The translations under genes were made by a program, and so were the position numbers. Under the pieces are notes generated by a model, which did no database searches, had not been told where the DNA came from, and saw nothing but the letters and a program-made list of their open reading frames with translations. Below are positions 11,560-23,850 of a stretch of DNA of 64,000 bases, piece by piece. How positions within the stretch are numbered: the first letter of the stretch is position 1; each line of letters opens with the position of its first letter. The stretch comes from Utricularia gibba (Eukaryota > Streptophyta > Magnoliopsida > Lamiales > Lentibulariaceae), in contig CM007990.1 in the NCBI GenBank assembly GCA_002189035.1, positions 3,348,001 through 3,412,000 of the forward strand, written 5' to 3'.

Positions 11560-12295
11560 AAATTTCGGGCTAAGAAATTCAAATAAATCAGGATTTCCAT
11601 GGCATTATGATTTAAAAATCGACAAAAAAGTTTGTATCCAGTAGATTTGTAAGTCTGAATTTTGATAGTATCCAAAATACAAAATTTGATAAGAGGTTAA
11701 ATAAATTACGTGTGATTTAAAAGAATAAATACAGAGAACTATACTAAATCTATGATGTACGAATGCATATTCATAAATTCGGAAATATAAGGATATAAAT
11801 ATTAAAATTCACAAAATGTACATGTATTAATATTTTAAATAAAATTTATTTATTAAAAATAAATACATTTTAAAAAACTTAAATGATATAATAGTAAAAA
11901 ATTTAATTAATAGAAAATTTTTAAATTTAATGATTAATAATAAAATAATAAATCAACATATAACTATTTAAATATCACATACATCAATATTTAAAAAATA
12001 AATATAACATCATAAATATCAAAATCAATATTAAGGAATAACATAACCTCAATTTCAAAATTGATCAATAATAAATTAGTATGTTTGATATATCTTTATA
12101 TATAGAATCAATATTTCATAATTTGAATAATATATAGTATGAATAATAATTTGATTTACAAAGTATACATACTATAAATGATAATTTCGATTACAACATT
12201 GATAAAAGAAATAGAAATGAGGAAAACATCTTTGGTGTTTGGTGTTTGGATTTTATGGAGTGTTTTACTTCTTATGACAATACCTAAATTCTTGT
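11560..12295. other. Very AT-rich intergenic sequence
   Basis: About 80 percent A+T with no open frames of note. It is the start of the transposon-rich block. No terminal repeats were resolved. Confidence 0.5.
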
Positions 12296-13035
12296 GGTGG
12301 TAGTTTATGTCTAAAAATGATTAGAAGCTATTGTTGTTCTAACACCAGATAGAAAAACTATAATTAAGTTTTTCAAACGGATTATTTTGCCTAGGTTTAA
12401 TGACCCAAGGTATGTCACAAGTAATGGAGGAAAACAATTTGTTGAGAGAGAGTTCTAGAAGCTCTTGCGCAAACATGCAGTAAGACATAGGGCATCAACT
12501 CGCTATTATCCGCAAACCGGCAATCAAGTAAAGGTAAACTAATAGGGAATGAAAGAGGATTTTGGAGTGTACAGTAGCCAAAACCCACAAGGATTGGACA
12601 AAAAAATTAATTAATGATTTACAAGCTTATCACATAGAATATAAGACTTCCATCGAAACAACCGCTTATCACTTGGTTTATGGAAAAGCTTGTCATTTAC
12701 CAATAGAATTGGAACACAAGTGGGTGATTAAAGAATTAAATTTGAATGCCAAAACAGTTGGAGAACAAAGAATCTTATAGTTATAAGAAACAAATGAAAG
12801 TTTGGTACGACAATCACTTGCACAAGAAGGACCTAGCAGAAGGTGATCTAGTTTTATTATTTAACTCTCATCTTCATGTATTTTTAGAAAAACTCAAGTC
12901 CAGATAGCATGGATCATATATTATCAAGAAAATATACTCCAATGGAGTAGTGATCATCATCCACCCAGATTATGGAGAATATATAGTAAATATTCAACAT
13001 TTGAAACGATTCCATGAAGGGGTGAAATCTTACAT
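12296..13035 (+). pseudogene. Ty3/gypsy integrase remnant (Tat/Athila-like)
   Basis: In pieces over several frames the translation gives the integrase core end (ILPRFNDPRYVTSNGGKQF, where the expected catalytic Asp of DGG has become Asn), the STRYYPQTGNQV block, an AYHIEYKTSIETTAYHLVYG block followed by KACHLPIELEHK, and the C-terminal domain ending NIQHLKRFHEG. These are hallmark blocks of plant Ty3/gypsy Tat/Athila-type integrases. Frames are broken by stops, and no protease, reverse transcriptase or LTR is attached. It is a dead fragment. Confidence 0.75.
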
Positions 13036-14849
13036 GGACACCTTGCATGTACCGGTGGACCTCTCCAACCATCCACATCATACATTTTTTTTTATTGTCT
13101 CTCCAATTAGCACAAGTGCAAAGGATATTTTTTGAGGAAAAATTATGTACTACACCTTTGGATTGATTCCATGTCATATTTCATCAGTTTTTGTGTGTTA
13201 GAGTCGACCATGCACGTATAAGTACTTAGTTTACAAGTCTCGCGTATATGATTGTTTTACTATGTTCTCCAACATTTAATTTGAGGTTTGATTATTTTTT
13301 TTCAGTGTTTTCTTTAACAACATACTTTTCAATACCACATAATCCTATGGATGTGTCAGAATCTCAGAATGGCCTCAACCACCTAAGGATAACAACTCAC
13401 TCGGACATCGTTCGTAAGACACATTATGTTTATAGGAGTTAGATTTGAATTCAGAGAAAACATGAGTTATCATAAAAGGTGAAATGGCTTTGGTGACGTG
13501 GTTGATGTTATAACGATTAACAACTAGCACTATCTCAAAATAACACCTCTAAAATTTGCGCAAGTAGATGAGTTCTCAAGATTTATATATAAAACTATAA
13601 GCAAGTTTTGAGGAAGGTAAATCCTAAATCCAAAAAATTTCCTATGAATATAATTTTATTTTATTATTTCGACAATTTCTGTGTAATTGTATAATTATCA
13701 TCATGTATCTTATATTCTTTTATCGAGTATGCAAAATTGTATAAATTAAAACAATTTTTGTATTATATCATTACACCTGAAATTCTGACATATAAGTGCA
13801 ATTTATGAGTCAATTTTTAAATACAAAATAAAAACTGCAATGCATTGTGAGTTTCAATTTATGTGTTTGCACTATAATATTGTTTTATTTGAATATTTAT
13901 AAACCAGTATTTTTGTACATAAAAATAAATATAATATTAACTATTTGATCAAAAAATTTCTTATTAACAAACAGTGAAATTGTAACAAATTTCTTTTGCA
14001 TTGCTAAGCAGTTCTCAATTCTTGCAAAAAATAAGAGAAGACAACAATTTTAGTAATTTGAAAAACAAGATAAACTAAAAATGCTTAATCCATTGACGAA
14101 ATCTACCAAGAATGAAAAATTGAAGGTGAAGAGTCTTGCAAAATGATTACAAAGTGCTATGAGAGTCTGTTGAGCCTCAATTTACATAAAATGTTCGGGA
14201 CATACCTTGAGTGTCACCTAAGAAAACTATGTTAAGGAGGAGTATAATTTGACGACCCTTCATTAATGGTAAAGGGAAATTGAGACAAGAGGTACACTCA
14301 ATGACCTCTCTACTCATTCTATATGTACATCTAGAATCTCTTCTCTTGGCAAGTGATAAATGATATACCTAAGCCAAGCTATTGAGCATTGGAGGGGTTC
14401 CCAAAATTCGAAAGTAACTCTCACCAACATTTGAGTCTATTCAAATCTAGATGAGGACGGCATCAATAAGTAATGGAATGAGACATGAGTATATGAAAGC
14501 TATTTGTAACCAATGATAACACACAAATTTTTTTATTTTTAGTATATGAAAATTATGATTTTTTTGAATTATGTTTAGGTATTTATTTTATAGTTTAAAT
14601 GTTTTACAAAAATTTAGGGAATGATATGATTTTCTGTGTTAGTAGGCCAAATCCTTTGATTTAGCCCATTGTATATTCTAACCAATTTTTGAGTCAAACA
14701 GTAAGTTCTAAAAATCAGGGGGAAATACAAAAATTTCTTGTGGCAACCATGTAGCAGGATATGCAACATAAAAGGAGGAGACAATGAGTGCAAGTACGAT
14801 TGATAGAAATTTCATGCGGCAGCCATGTAACACTGTTATTTAGGTTTGC
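13036..14849. other. Unclassified repeat-like sequence
   Basis: AT-rich with no recognised protein. Near 14703-14800 the phrase agttctaaaaatcaggg and a following aaaggaggagac resemble the 3' part of repeat R3 (near 35808-35890), so a truncated R end probably lies beside element A. Nothing else was identified. Confidence 0.35.
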
Positions 14850-15326
14850 AATGAATGTACACATGAAATTACTAATATATCCTTTACTAGAATTCTTACA
14901 GCTTTTTATGATAATTTGTTTTTCCCTTTCCCCACCGACATCATCTACAGGGACAAGATGTTGCCATGTGATGAGATCTCTATCGATTTCATTGGTATGT
15001 AAGGGCTTCGGGGCATGGGTTAACTCTAGATAGTGTACGCCATTCCTTGTGTGGAGTTTCTCACTTGAAATTTGTTGATTTCAGAATTGATTTTAAGGTT
15101 TACTTGTTGTAAGTCGTTGATGGTTTTGTTTTGTTCTTGCTGCTTTATTCCCTCCGGTGTAGACCGTAGGTATGCATAGCCCAAATGTCGTGAAAGACTC
15201 CACCTGAAAAACGAAGCAGGCTTGAAAGCTAGATGAGAAGAAGTACTTGTTGTATGCTTTGAAACAGATAGTGAAAGAAGATGGGTGCAGATGGGAATCG
15301 ATGATGATATGTAGTTCCTCGACGAA

Positions 15327-15590
15327 ATGAAGGAGCTGAATGTGCACAAATGCGAGGAGCTACATCATTTGGGATTAGCAGTGGTGCAACAAGCACGTGA
15401 GTCGGTAGACAATCATCATCAGGTAGGGGAGATCATCAAAGGTATGCCACTACAACTTTTTGCGATCCAATGTGTTACCATAGTGGAGATGATTAGTTCC
15501 GATTTTGCAAAGTTGCGCTACTTTGTTGCCTCGAGTGATTGTAAAAGAGAGCTGATTGTGAGTAGTCTAGCATCTAGCCTTAGATTTTAA
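15327..15590 (+). pseudogene. Myb/SANT-like accessory ORF remnant of element A
   Basis: An 88-codon frame on the strand opposite to the transposase. It looks like the C-terminal helical part of the Myb/SANT-like proteins that accompany plant Harbinger transposases (GEIIKGMPLQLFAIQCVT, then a KRE end). The DNA-binding domain is not visible here, although copy B keeps a piece of it. Assignment rests on its position in the element and weak resemblance. Confidence 0.35.
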
Positions 15591-15902
15591 ATGATTTGTG
15601 TAGTTTTGACATTTTGGTGGACTACTAGGCTGGATGTATCCCTAGCCTTTGTAGCACTAATCCGTAAAGGTGGTGCTTTGAATGAGGGCACATCACAATG
15701 CAGTGCTATTGAGAAATGATGGAAGAGCATTACATTGGAGTTGGTTGTTATGAAGCACCGCATATGGATATATATGCAGTGACCAGTTGTGGCACCAGAT
15801 CTTAACACACTCACTAATACAATAGCTGTTTGACCATATAATAATAAAGTCAGAATATCATAGTTCACACAAGATCCATGCAAATTAAAGGTACGTCATC
15901 TA

Positions 15903-16990
15903 TCACATAATAACATTGTAGTGCTTCCACAGCGGGTGCTCCTCATTTATCGGATGTTGACCTACTTGTCGGCAATTGAAGAATGTGAGAACATCCATTT
16001 GGTCAATGAACGCTTCAAGGAATGTCCTGATAACACCCCTTTGAACCAAGGAAGAATCATTGGCCATGGTGTACTTGTAGGTGGTTGGAAATATGGCATT
16101 CTCAGACAGTCCAATTAAAGTATACCATCATCAAATGCAAGATGGAGTTAGCAAATAAGAGCGTGATTAGACACTTACCGGGTTGTGCAATGACTTGTAT
16201 GGCGCATCATCGATGAGTAGTGCATTAAAATGGTGATATTTTCCCTTGAACTTTGTATTGACACCCCAAATGTGAGTCAACAGCTTCAGCTCAATGGTGT
16301 TGTTCTTGTTGTCGTGCACTAGATGACCAGTGTTTAATGTCGTGCATCCATCCTATTAGAAGGCCAGCTTTCCAATAGCTGCGGGTCTTAGTAACCACTG
16401 GACTACATCGTTCAATTGTTCATTAAAACATGTTACCGAGAAAATCAAGCGTCAGCATCTTGCGGGCCCCACCACATAATCATTGAATAGTCTTACCATC
16501 CTCTTGAAGACCAGATCATGACATCAAAGTGTTCTATGCAAAACTATATCAACTCATGTATTCTTGGTCGGAGATACACTATAACCACAACAATAATATC
16601 GAAACACACTAAAAATATTAAACTGATATCAAACTTGAGAGTATCACATCATGATGGATGCACACAGTTGAATATAGCACATTACCATTTCGCTCATAAA
16701 TGACTACATTTGGCCTCGGAGTTCCCCACCTTACATCTCTACGATACACGATGTCTGTAAGTATGCCGTTTACATCAAATATTAATTACTTCCATGGTGG
16801 GGCTGCATCCTCACATGCATGTCCATCATATGGCCACCTACACTCATACCAAGCAAGTCGTTTACAGAGTTTAAGATTTTATGCGAATAATCTCTCCAAC
16901 TCGGTGTACTTTGCAGTGACAACTCCACACCAATCATCTAGTGTGAAAATCAGCTTTGGTCCAATACTATAACCTTCTAGCTGCATGTTT
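15903..16990 (-). pseudogene. FCP1/NLI-interacting-factor-like HAD phosphatase remnant
   Basis: Minus-strand translation gives the blocks of a plant FCP1-homology protein in the right order: LIFDVNGILTDIVYRRDV (about 16790-16740), KLAF..DG (about 16380), ELKLLTHIWG, HHFNALLIDDAPYKSLHNP (to 16179), then a perfect donor GTAAGTG. After an acceptor come NAIFPTTYKYTMANDSS and a C-terminus ending GQHPINEEHPLWKHY with TGA at 15905-15903. The last exon is open for 66 codons. Two stops replace the expected Tyr-Trp before DG, and the usual second Asp of the HAD DxD motif is Asn, so it is dead or was never catalytic. Keeping introns points to DNA-level capture by the transposon rather than retroposition. 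Confidence 0.65.
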
Positions 16991-18289
16991 TCACCCTCTT
17001 CATGGACTACGTCCTCCACATCTTTGTTCGTACTCTTACGTTGTCTATGTTGTCAAGGGGTTCCAAACCATAGATGTTGTGTTCTAGGGGCATTCACAAA
17101 AGATGGCAAGATGTCCTCAAGGGACCTTGTTCTACTAGAGAACAAATTCAAAAACATCTTTGTTGCATGCTTTGGCAAGACCTTCATTCCTATAATAAAA
17201 CGATAAAAAAAGCATGCCATTTGATGCACGTGGATTTAGAATATTAAAGTAATTGCATGTGATTAGTTGATGGCTCTCCAACATTCTCTGACACTATTAT
17301 TCTTGTTGGCCATTCTGGATTGTTGGGTAGGCTTACCTATATGAAATTAGTCCACCAATCATCATATGTGCTTCTACTGTCTATAATGAGAACCATGCCC
17401 GGTTTACCATATAGAGAATAGTGGGGACTCCTCTTACGTTGCATACACATTGTGACTGCAAAGAAGATACACATTTCTAGAGGTATATTCTCCTCTTTAT
17501 AGATCTACAAAAACGCGAGTACGCGCATGACAGAATGAGGAGTCAAGTGTGAGAGTGGGATTTGGAGTGCAGTAAATATTTGTACCAAGAAAGTAGGTAG
17601 GGGCAATTGCAATCCACACTGAAAGTGCTCAGTGCTGACGGCGAATCTCATTGCTCCAACTCTGGCTGGTGGTTTGGAGTTGGATGTTTTGCCGTGTAAT
17701 TTATCCCACATCATGTAACTATCAGGAATTGAGAAGCGGACACAACTACATATACAAACAAAAAACTGAAATCATACTATTGAAAGAAAGGAAGAATCTA
17801 AAACGTGTATGAATAGGCTGCATATTGTCCTGCCAACTGTCACGTAGCTCTTCCGATAAGGGTGCGAAGGAATCCCGTGTATGCAGTGCTGCTGCACATA
17901 TGCCAGGGGAAAGGAGATGTAAGGCCGTGATTAATGAAGTCGTTTTCAAAAGGGCATGTCCTACATGCTTTCTGAAGCACCTTGTCCCCATTTTGTGGTA
18001 CCGAGTCCAATGGTCCGCCATGTAATACCTTTTTATCCTATGGTAGCACATATTAGAGTGGTAGAATCCCACCACTCTTACATGCAAGCATCAGATACCA
18101 TGAGTATCGATGTTCATGTGAATGTATGCCCGATATATGTATGACCATGGAATTGATATGTATGTATGTGATGCTTGTTCAATCTTTCTAATGCATACAA
18201 GATTAACTTAAAAAATCCAATACAAACGTCATGATAGTTTCAAAATGGTCATTTAGGAAAAGCAACAATATGACAATTTAAAGTAGGCC
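16991..18289. other. Interior of element A, unrecognised
   Basis: The 17200-16991 part, read on the minus strand, may be the upstream portion of the FCP1-like gene (GPKLIFTLDDWCGVVTAKY). From 17500 to 18290 minus-strand frames exist but no family was recognised. Confidence 0.3.
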
Positions 18290-18361
18290 TACATCAGTAG
18301 CATCTATAGGTTGCAAGCCACTCGGTGTACATCACCTCGCCTTGCTCATCATGCCATCTAT

Positions 18362-18369
18362 TTCATGCT
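18362..18369 (+). repeat. Left 8-bp hAT target site duplication
   Basis: TTCATGCT directly precedes the hAT terminus. It matches TCCATGCT after the right terminus at seven of eight positions, the length expected of hAT transposition. Confidence 0.75.
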
Positions 18370-18959
18370 TAGTGGTGGGCATGAGTTGGCTCGACACATA
18401 GGCTCAGCCCAACCTGTATTTATGGTTCCAGCCCATGGGTCGTCAACCCATCTTAGGTGATTGATGGTTGGGCTGGCCAAATCAACTTGTGACCCATACC
18501 GGTCAGATTCATTAGGCTAGGGGTTGACAAAGCAGCCTAAAATAATTCCTTGGTAGATAATTTGTTTTCGCCCAAAATTCAAACCAATTTTACCACATAT
18601 CAGAACAAACTTGTAGGGCACGAGTTGACACATCAGTCTAAAATAATTCTATAGATAATTTTTTTATAAAAAATCCAAAATCCATTTTATCACATATCAA
18701 AATAGAATATTACAAACTTTGGAATCATCATCCAACCCTAGACGTATTATTCAGATTCAAAAGGATACTTTGATCGCAATCTAATAGCAACAACATAGTT
18801 TTGATATGTTTTCGCCCTTGTTTGCACATTTTTTATCCGTAAGTTATTAAGGTGAAATTTTTTAATTTTATTCATATTTTTTCATTTTTTTAAGTATAGC
18901 ATGTTTTTGTTTCATGTTTTGTTGATATGGATTGAATATGTATCATGTATTTTATTTAG

Positions 18960-19880
18960 TTATATCTAATGGTGGTAATTCTGCAAGTGAACAAAAACCG
19001 TCGAAATAATAAAATAAGATCATATCCACAAGGAATTGTTGTTCAAATTTTCTTTTCAAAATAATGTCTCAAATGATTGAAAAGAAAACAAAGATTTGGT
19101 TTTCAAAACAATAATAAAAGTGGTTTCGGATGTAGGATCCCCCTTGCCCAAAACTCGTCCAAACTTTTGTGTGTAAACCTTGAAAACTAATTTGCTTGCA
19201 CAAGTTACGGGGTGATATTCTAAAATAGTGCTACTCAGTAACGATTATAGCACCGTCTCCCATTTAGTGGGATTATAGAATCAACCACACCACCAGAAGC
19301 ATTTCACCTCTTATCATAAACCATGTTTTCCCAACACCCAAATCTAACCCATATATCTCACACCTCGTAGATAGATAAATAGAATGTGCCTTATCAACGA
19401 TGTTTGATTGAGCCCTTCTCCTTAGGTGTTTGAGGCCAACCTCAAATTCTCTCACACTCCCTTCGGGTTATGTGATACTAAAGAACACGTTGATATAGAA
19501 AATGTTGTGAAAAATAGAATCAAAACTCAATTTAAATGTCTCAAAATATAGTAAAACAATCACACACACAAGCTCAAATCCTCGACTGCAAGTGCCTATG
19601 TGTGCAAGCTTGACTCTAACATGAAAATAAACAAAAAAAAAAAAATATAAAAGAAAAGTGGTTAAAAGATGTCTCTAATGGTTGAGAGATTGAGGTATTT
19701 ATAGGAGAATAGATTCAAATCTTCATATTGAACTTGCTTGATAGGTTTGGATAAGATCTTCTATCCAAATCTTTTATTCAAATCTTCTAATATCATCTTC
19801 AAATCTTTATCTTATCTAAATTTTGAACCAAATCTTCATCGTTTGACCAAATCTTAGGTTGAGATTCTAAAACTATAAAT
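18960..19880. repeat. Repeat-like insert within the hAT, LTR-like
   Basis: Noncoding stretch between the hAT left end and the BED finger. It holds a phrase typical of plant LTR-derived repeats (tctgcaagtgaacaaaaacc, then ccacaaggaattg), a (A)n tract near 19630 and gaggtatttatagg, a TATA-like sequence. Boundaries and class are not resolved. Confidence 0.3.
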
Positions 19881-19899
19881 TTTAATTCTTCTGGTGTTG

Positions 19900-21680
19900 C
19901 AGGTAATGGTAAAAAGTCGATATGGTGGAACCATTTCGAACCTCATAAATTCCTTCCCGAAAATGTTTAGTGTAAATATTGGGGTACAAGAAATATGAAA
20001 AGGCACATGGAACATGATCATAAATATAAATTATCTAAATGCATGATATAGATACAACTTAGTATTACTAGAGGGTCACTTATGAGGAATTTTGTTTTTA
20101 ATTTAAATACATTTCATGTTGCTCTAGTTCATTGGTTGATTTCGATAGAATTTCCACTTTCTATTGTTGAAGATGTTGGCTTTAATGATTTAATTCATTC
20201 TTATCTACGGCTGACTTATAAAGGATTTTCTACGAACAAGACTTGTCATATTGCCTTGATTGACTTTAATATTTTTAAGCGAAAGTTGATTTCTAACTTT
20301 GATTCATTATCTTATAAGTTTGCTTTGACATGTGATAGTTAAACCAGAGTCAATAATGAGAGCTTCATTATTGTCACTTGTTCTTGGATTGATAATGAGT
20401 GGCATTTAGAGGAAAGGATTTTAGTTTTCAAGCATTGAGAGTCTCTACATTCAGGTTCATCCATCTATAAGGTAATTTTAAATACTTGCCATGAATTCAA
20501 ATTTTTTCTCAGATTTTTTCAATTTTCTTAGATAATGCTTCAGCTAACAACAATGCTATCCGTCTTAATAGAATTTTTTTGGATGGAATTTTTTTTCATA
20601 ATAGATGCATATGTTATGCTTTCAATTTATGTGTGCAAGATAGTTTGAATACTGCACATTATATTATTGAACATTTTCGTAATATTTTTTCACATCTTAG
20701 GTACTCAAGTATTAGGAGAAATGAAATGAAACGTTTATATTTGGAGCATAATTTACCTTTTAAATGCTTTAAGCTTGATTGTAAGACTAGGTGAATGATA
20801 TGTTGACAATGTTGATTAGTTATAACATTCCTATGATGCAATTTTGTGAGAATTTGCATGATGTTGGTGGAGTAATTAATGAATCTTCATTTTCTATTAT
20901 TGATAAACTTATTAACTTGCTTGAAGTGTTAAATTCTTATACTAATTTATTAAGTGTTTCATATTTTCCCACTACACATTTAGTTCTTCAAGCACTTGTT
21001 TGCATTTTGTATGTTTTTTGTAATTTCTCTCGAGAGCCTCCATTGATAGTATAATCGGTGATATGCAAAAAAATTTTAAAGTATTACCATGAAATTTCTG
21101 AATTATATCTTGTTGTAACAATTTTGGATCCTAAGTTAAAGGAAAAGGATTGAAAACTCCACTTGATGCGTTTGCACATTGTTTTTATACACAATATGTA
21201 TTTGTTATTGATGTTCTTAAAATGGAGAGATAAGCAACTTTGAATATTTACGTTATGTTTTTACTCCTCCATCTTTTTTTTCATGCTCTTTTGTTATTAA
21301 TTCTATTGTTTTAATTCGTAGCAAACATAGTGCATCCTCCCAACTCTCTAGCTCACATGGAGAATATATTTTGTACAACAATACACATATTGTTGAAGGT
21401 AATGATGACGATTCATTTGATATACTAACATGGTGGAAAAGCAATGCTATAAACTTTCCAATCTTGGCCAAGATGGCCAAAGATGTGAATACTCCTCCAT
21501 TTTCAACCTTGGTTTTGAAGAGTGCATTTAGTGGTAGTGGGAAAACGCTTACAACAAAAAGATCAAAACTTGCTCCTGACACAATTGAAACATGTGTGTA
21601 TTTGAAGAATTGGAATGATGTGACAAAGAGGAAGAAAAAAATTACAAGATTATGCATCAAGTTCGGAAGAGTAATATGAA
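19900..21680 (+). pseudogene. hAT transposase remnant (BED finger to hATC domain)
   Basis: A BED zinc finger is visible first (WWNHFEPHKFLP, CKYWGTRNMKRHMEHDH, with the second Cys lost to Trp). Next comes the N-terminal all-helical region (LVHWLISIEFPLSIVEDVGF at about 20120-20180), then a degraded catalytic region (CSWIDNEWHLEERILVFK). Last is the C-terminal hATC dimerisation domain (FDILTWWKSNAINFPILAKM, then STLVLKSAFSGSGKTLTTKR) at about 21415-21620. Several stops and frameshifts break it, so it cannot mobilise itself. Confidence 0.75.
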
Positions 21681-22090
21681 GAAGCCAAATAGTATGAGTT
21701 ATTAAGAGTTTTTATTATGTTTTGATTTTTATTCTCAAAGATTGTATTATGGTATTCCTCCGTAAAAAATGAGGGTAAATTAATAAAATGAGAGGCATAC
21801 TCCACTTTTTATATATTTTATAAAAATATTAATTTTATAATTATGGTTATTTAATTATTTAATATAATTTATTTAAAACTAAAAATATAAATTTAAAAAA
21901 TACTTTTTTTAAATATTGGGTCGTCCATCATAAACCCATTAATTGATCTTTGGGCCACGATTTGTGCTGGGTTCAGTTAAAACCCACGGGCCGACTCACA
22001 TATGGGTTCAAATTAAAATTTGACCAATAGGTTGGACCTGTTGGGTTGACAAACCTGTGGGGTCTGGCCCACAACCCATGCCCAACACTA

Positions 22091-22098
22091 TCCATGCT
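22091..22098 (+). repeat. Right 8-bp hAT target site duplication
   Basis: TCCATGCT directly follows the right hAT terminus and pairs with TTCATGCT at 18362-18369. Confidence 0.75.
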
Positions 22099-22684
22099 TG
22101 ACTTCCTTCAATATAAGCTGTAACGTCTTATGTAACACTCGTTTCCCCGCCTTTATTCCAATGGGACCTCATCCTCCAAGGGATTGATGACCATCTCTTT
22201 TTGAATGAGGTTTTGGAAAAAAGCACATGCCAATACAATCCGACTCCATATATCTAATGATGTATGTACCATCTATGGTTCCATCACAACAGTGAAAATA
22301 CATAGTTAATTATAGCCACATTCTAAAAAACATAAATGAAAGATATGTCTACCTGGAAGTTTTTGAACTTTCCTTCGGATGCATATTCTCTAGTAGTTAT
22401 TGAGGTCTCGAATAGCACCTCATGAAGGCAAAGAACCGCATGCAACACCTTTTGGAAGCACCAAGACTATGTCTCGGTGCTCCTTCTATAAACATGTTTT
22501 TGCACCCGTATTTTTTTATGGTGACCTAAGATTCCTAAAAACATGCAAACCATCTTCAGAACCGTAACATATTTCCCAGCCTTTAAAAGTGAATGATTTT
22601 CTAACAAGCTACATAAAATACCGAAGGCATCTCAACTGATTCTCAAGTTCTCAATTGATGCACAATTCACATCACTATGAATCT

Positions 22685-23850
22685 TGATAAACAAAAATTT
22701 TAGCAATGTTGTTGCAATAAAACATAATTTTTGTATCAAATAAATTTATAAGCCTTAATCCTCACAAAATACAAATTAAACACAATGTATACCGTGGAAT
22801 TCGGGATCGATCACGAGGAGCTTGCGCTTGCTAAGTGTTTTAGTAGATGCATAATTCGGAATATAGTGGTCTTAATCTAAGCTTGAACTAACATAAGTAA
22901 GCAGGTTCAATAAACAGGATCAAATCTCAACTCGGAAAATAGCAGATACTAGTTTTAACACAGACTAATGCTAAGATTTCTTAAGGGGCTGCAAGTGGTG
23001 TAGTGCTAAAATGTCTAATTTAAATTCATATGTTCCGACATTCACAATTTCAAATAACCTAAGTCTACCCAAGTCATTCATCATATCTTCGATTAAGCTA
23101 GTCCCCAATATCCTCACCTACATTGCAATTAGGTCTACCCACATGCAAAGTATATAGAACTAGGTTTATCCGGTTCTACTGGTTCTACCCCGAACTAATA
23201 CCTACTGTTACCATCTTGATTTGTTGGTCTACTTCTAAATCAAGCATCTCAGTTGTGAAGCTACTTGTTCCCCTCCTTAAATCTACCCATAGATTAGTAG
23301 AAATAAGAGCTAAGAAACAATGATGAATTTTATTAAGACTCCTAGATCCACACCACCATGTTTTATCTTAAGGCATCCCTAGGGCTTTAGCTACTCATAC
23401 TTTAAAGGTAAAACATGATAATATTAACATAAAACACCGAAAATGTCAAGAACATCATGAAAGAGTTGGTTGCAAAAACTAAAAACATCAACAAACGAAA
23501 ATAAAGCAGTAAGAGTTCTAGTTTCCGTCTGCTATTGTTCACAGGCCAGAACAGTAACGCTGGACTGGGTTTTTCTTCACAATGGAGGTTCTTCTCCAGA
23601 AAATCACCCTTCTTTTTTCTTCTCCTTCCCGTGTTCTTCATGTTGGAGTTGTTAGGGGAGAAGTCCCCTCGTGTGTGTTCTAAAAAAAAAAAAAATCCCT
23701 CTCGCTCCCCTTGCGATTCTCTCTCTAGTTTTTCTCTCGCCTCTCATTTTCCAAAGCTAGTACAATCTCTGACACCTCTGCTACTCCTGCCCCTGACTTG
23801 CAGACTGTCGCCGTGACAGTGTACTCATTGCTCCCTGCTGCACGATGACT
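22685..23850 (+). repeat. Dispersed repeat R, copy R1
   Basis: It starts TGATAAAC and goes on to a gttgttgcaataaaac-type phrase, as do R2, R3 and R4. All copies share an aattcggggtcgatcacaag-like segment, several (A/G)GTCTACC motifs, aacatgaatttcattat-type and ccttaagacatccctagg-type phrases, and a final cctgaacctgcagactgtag-like segment. It is noncoding and most like an LTR or solo LTR. Confidence 0.55.

Larger units (their letters stand above)
18370..22090 (+). mobile_element. hAT transposon, 3721 bp, with ends and target duplication
   Basis: The left end TAGTGGTGGGCATG is mirrored at the right end, which reads TAGTGTTGGGCATG on the minus strand. These are typical short hAT terminal repeats, followed on both sides by subterminal GGGTTG/CAACCC-rich sequence. 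An 8-bp target duplication brackets the element. Inside are BED finger, transposase and hATC dimerisation remnants (+). A separate repeat-like stretch sits at about 18960-19880. The insertion interrupts the C-terminal codons of a Harbinger transposase. Confidence 0.8.
18290..22500 (-). pseudogene. PIF/Harbinger transposase remnant of A, split by a hAT
   Basis: On the minus strand 22500-22400 encodes FQKVLHAVLCLHEVLFET, the helical region before the nuclease. Near 22290-22260 is CDGTIDGTYI, the DDE motif region (family consensus CVGAIDGTHI). Next comes RIVLACAFFQNLIQKEM followed by NPLEDEVPLE, then the frame reaches 22091. It resumes at 18369 beyond the hAT insertion with WNRWHDEQGEVMYTEW, the conserved acidic/Trp C-terminal end. 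The middle of the nuclease is deleted and frames shift. Confidence 0.6.
14850..22640. mobile_element. Harbinger-like element, copy A, with nested hAT
   Basis: Sequence from about 14850 to 15250 is closely repeated in inverted orientation at about 36970-37350 (copy B). Shared landmarks are cattccttgtgtggagttt, ttgatttcagaattgatt and gatgagaag-type stretches. The element carries a Myb/SANT-like remnant (+), an FCP1-like gene remnant (-), and PIF/Harbinger transposase pieces (-) split by a hAT insertion. Terminal repeats of A were not found. The left end appears disturbed and the right end is cut by repeat R1 near 22685. Confidence 0.55.

Noticed and set aside
23123-23323. Small frame shared by R1 and R4 (MQLGLP.CKV.RTRF)
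   Set aside because: It is conserved only because the repeat is; it spans the GTCTACC-rich segment and is absent as an open frame in R2.
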